Below are positions 6,801-7,621 of a DNA stretch of 7,621 nucleotides, one piece after another; within the stretch, counting starts at the first letter, position 1; each line of letters begins with the position of its first letter. The stretch covers positions 1 to 7,621 of the forward strand of contig DSBN01000082.1 of assembly GCA_011046055.1 (NCBI GenBank), given 5' to 3'. The notes beneath the pieces are model-generated. The model was not told where the DNA came from. It saw only the letters and a program-made list of their open reading frames with translations, and did no database searches. Both the position numbers and the translations under genes were made by a program. Source of the stretch: Sediminispirochaeta sp. Its GTDB lineage: Bacteria; Spirochaetota; Spirochaetia; DSM-16054; Sediminispirochaetaceae.

Positions 6801-7390
6801 TGGACCACGTACTGGCCTCCGGTCGGGACGTAAACGTCCTGGTAATGGACACCGAGGTCTACTCCAACACCGGCGGTCAGATGTCCAAGGCTACTCCCAC
6901 CGGCGCCATCGCCAAGTTCGCCGCCGGCGGAAAGGGCATCAGCAAGAAGGACCTGGGTATGATGGCCATGTCCTACGGCTACGTCTACGTGGCTCAGGTG
7001 GCTATGGGGTACAACCGTATCCAGACCCTCCGGGCACTGCGCGAGGCCGAGGCCTACAAAGGACCTTCCATCGTCATTGCCTACAGCCACTGTATAGCCC
7101 ACGGCATCGATATGATGAAGGGGATGGATCAGCAGAAAAAAGCGGTCACCAGCGGCATCTGGCCCCTGTACCGGTACAATCCCGAGCTGGTCGACCAGGG
7201 CAAAAACCCCTTCAAGCTCGACAGCAAGGACCCCTCTTCGGATATCGAGGAGTACATCTACAACGAGGTTCGTTACAAGAGCCTGCGCAGCATCAACCCC
7301 GAACGGGCCGAAGAGCTCCTGGGCAAGATCAAAAAAGACGTCGACCGCAAGTGGAAAGAGTACAAGTACATCGCGGATCGGCCCTTCTAA
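3815..7390 (+). CDS. nifJ: Pyruvate:ferredoxin (flavodoxin) oxidoreductase, single-chain homodimeric type
   Basis: This cytoplasmic enzyme converts pyruvate and CoA to acetyl-CoA and CO2 and passes two electrons to ferredoxin or flavodoxin, a core step of anaerobic fermentation. It has 1191 residues, the full length for the one-chain family without the extra C-terminal domain of the Desulfovibrio enzyme. In order: YPITPSSPMGE at 29-39, with the pyruvate-site Thr32; Glu65 near thiamine diphosphate; Arg115 in IAARAV; the CoA-binding domain with GLGSDGTVGANK at 432-443; and a two-cluster ferredoxin domain with C697/700/703/707 and C753/756/759/763. The proximal-cluster cysteines are C830, C833, C858 and C1093, with spacing close to that of the structurally known enzyme. 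The thiamine diphosphate motif runs from GDG 984-986 to N1018. No residue expected for catalysis is missing. From codon 70 to the end it contains no TTA, CTA or TCA codon, a strong bias fitting high expression. It has its own promoter candidate and terminator, so it is probably transcribed alone. Confidence 0.98.
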   Translation: MSEKKMVTIDGNTAAAYVAHATNEVCAIYPITPSSPMGELSDQFSANGQSNIWGTIPEVVELQSEAGASASVHGALQTGALTTTFTASQGLLLMIPNMYKIAGELTSTVFHIAARAVASQALSIFGDHTDVMATRSTGFAQLASANIQEVMDNALIAQAATLEARVPFLHFFDGFRSSHEIQKVEEVPYDVMREMIDVELVHAHRMRSMNPEKPVIRGTSQNPDVFFAARETVNKYYEAAPAIVQKAMDKFAKLTGRQYHLFDYVGASDAERVVVLMGSGADTMEETVEYLTKQGEKVGVIKVHLYRPFSAKDFVGALPKTVKSIAVLDRTKEAGAMGEPMYEDVRTAIGEMMETEGCQLKSYPKIVGGRYGLGSNEFNPGMAKAVLDNLKEKEPKNHFTIGIHDDVTNSSLEWDEEFSTASKDVTRAMFYGLGSDGTVGANKNSIKIIGEATDNYCQGYFVYDSKKAGATTISHLRFGKDRIKSTYLIQKANFLACHKFSFLERYDMLKNAEKGGVFLLNSPYNKDEVWENIPVEVQKQIIDKELEFYVIDAFKIADAADMGTRINVVMQTAFFKISGVLPEEQAIDLIKKYIKKTYSKKGQDIVDKNIKTIDMALAAVEKVDYPKTTKGDHHMIQIIPDDAPDFVKEVTGEIIAGRGEKIAVSKLPDDGTYPLGTTKYEKRNIAEKIPVWDPETCIQCGDCSAVCPHAVIRMKMYDPKHLEKAPATFKSIDAKGKQFDGLKFTIQVSPEDCTGCGACVNICPAHKKVNGEKTDEKALVLEPQLPLREPEAENWDYFLSIPDFDRSKLNLQTTLGSQLLRPLFEFSGACAGCGETPYVKLVSQYFGDRAIIANATGCSSIYGGNLPTTPYASRNDGRGPTWSNSLFEDAAEFGYGMRLASDRNMEYAKELLDRLIKEGADGVDPEILKKLRDNPQREETEIENQREWKDQVVAAAEKSNNKLLKELVSVGDYLVRRSVWIFGGDGWAYDIGYGGLDHVLASGRDVNVLVMDTEVYSNTGGQMSKATPTGAIAKFAAGGKGISKKDLGMMAMSYGYVYVAQVAMGYNRIQTLRALREAEAYKGPSIVIAYSHCIAHGIDMMKGMDQQKKAVTSGIWPLYRYNPELVDQGKNPFKLDSKDPSSDIEEYIYNEVRYKSLRSINPERAEELLGKIKKDVDRKWKEYKYIADRPF

Positions 7391-7393
7391 GTG

Positions 7394-7418
7394 TTCTGAT
7401 ACACTGTATTCTGATACA
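7394..7418 (+). repeat. Ten-base direct repeat just after the PFOR stop codon
   Basis: TTCTGATACA occurs at 7394-7403 and again at 7409-7418, a period of 15 bases with CTGTA between. It lies between the stop codon and the terminator hairpin. It could be a local duplication or a binding site; no function is evident. Confidence 0.5.
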
Positions 7419-7423
7419 TTTAC

Positions 7424-7451
7424 AGCCGCCCTTCGGGGCGGCTTTTTTTTT
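7424..7451 (+). terminator. Rho-independent terminator of the PFOR gene
   Basis: AGCCGCCC (7424-7431) pairs with GGGCGGCT (7436-7443) around a TTCG tetraloop closed by C-G, a very stable form. A run of nine T (7443-7451) follows. It begins 34 bases after the stop codon. The minus-strand side has no T-run, so it acts in one direction only. Confidence 0.95.
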
Positions 7452-7494
7452 GTCCGATGGAGGGGGAAGAGGTATAAGCCTCCCCCCATTAGCC

Positions 7495-7621
7495 TCAGAT
7501 CAGCCGCTTGGCCCACTTCTGGATGCGCGGCCTCTCCGCCAGATCCATCAGCCAGCTCTCGGCCACCCTCTTGTTCATCAAGGATATGGTGGGAAAGGAG
7601 TGCTGCATCATCACTATATCA
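7495..7621 (-). CDS. C-terminal end of an unrecognised protein (partial)
   Basis: The minus strand is open from the right edge to a TGA at 7497-7495 and gives 41 residues. These run DIVMMQHSFPTISLM, then NKRVAESWLMDLAERPR, ending IQKWAKRLI. The peptide is rich in charged residues and in Leu, Ile and Met, has no obvious membrane segment and looks like a helical C-terminal end. Codon use is GC-ending in the style of the neighbouring genes, which supports real coding. I do not recognise the family. It converges on the PFOR gene, with the PFOR terminator between them. Just beyond its stop, an imperfect GC-rich hairpin (GGGGGGAGG / CCTCTTCCCCC on the minus strand) may mark the end of its message, although no T-run follows. 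Confidence 0.6.
   Translation of the reverse strand, partial: DIVMMQHSFPTISLMNKRVAESWLMDLAERPRIQKWAKRLI

Noticed and set aside
4019..7516. An 1165-codon open frame on the minus strand opposite the PFOR gene
   Set aside because: It is in codon register with PFOR, so its stops would need TTA, CTA or TCA codons in PFOR, which that gene avoids. The product is low-complexity in Val, Gly, Asp and Leu with no family likeness, and no start signal was seen.
1..7621. A novel multi-gene system, CRISPR array, mobile element or RNA gene
   Set aside because: The genes are known families with unrelated roles. I saw no repeat-spacer pattern, transposase, terminal repeats of an insertion element, or tRNA or rRNA.

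Overview
The window holds four genes and their control regions, and they look like ordinary chromosomal genes of a free-living anaerobic bacterium. I favour a Spirochaeta-like spirochaete. The phosphate-binding protein has a signal peptide ending FAGGSQEA without a lipobox cysteine, a form common among spirochaete substrate-binding proteins. A single-chain pyruvate:ferredoxin oxidoreductase (PFOR) fits an anaerobic, fermentative life. Coding DNA is GC-rich and uses almost no TTA, CTA or TCA codons, while the gaps between genes are AT-rich. The lineage is inferred, not proven.

Minus strand, 1-1754: the start of a phosphate-uptake (pst) operon. pstS (1754 to 822) encodes the periplasmic phosphate-binding protein. 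pstC (from 676, running off the left edge) encodes a membrane channel subunit. The 145-base gap between them holds a hairpin with a run of six T, probably a leaky terminator that lets the cell make more PstS than PstC.

Divergent gap, 1755-1986: AT-rich, with one small GC-rich hairpin. A promoter-like pair lies right against the next gene.

Plus strand, 1987-3561: a 524-residue GT-B-type glycosyltransferase with no visible ribosome binding site. It may be translated from a leaderless message.

Gap, 3562-3814: a promoter candidate for the next gene, then a perfect 16-bp inverted repeat that begins directly after the -10 box, then a second hairpin, then a good ribosome binding site. This is the most interesting non-coding stretch in the window.

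Plus strand, 3815-7390: a complete PFOR of 1191 residues (nifJ/por type), which splits pyruvate to acetyl-CoA and CO2 and reduces ferredoxin. All expected cofactor ligands are visible. A textbook terminator with a UUCG loop follows.

Right edge, 7495-7621, minus strand: the last 41 codons of an unrecognised gene that converges on the PFOR gene.

The genes do not form one pathway: phosphate uptake, surface or cell-envelope glycosylation, and central energy metabolism are simply neighbours. I found no CRISPR array, RNA gene, insertion sequence, phage gene or defence system, and no clearly new multi-gene system.
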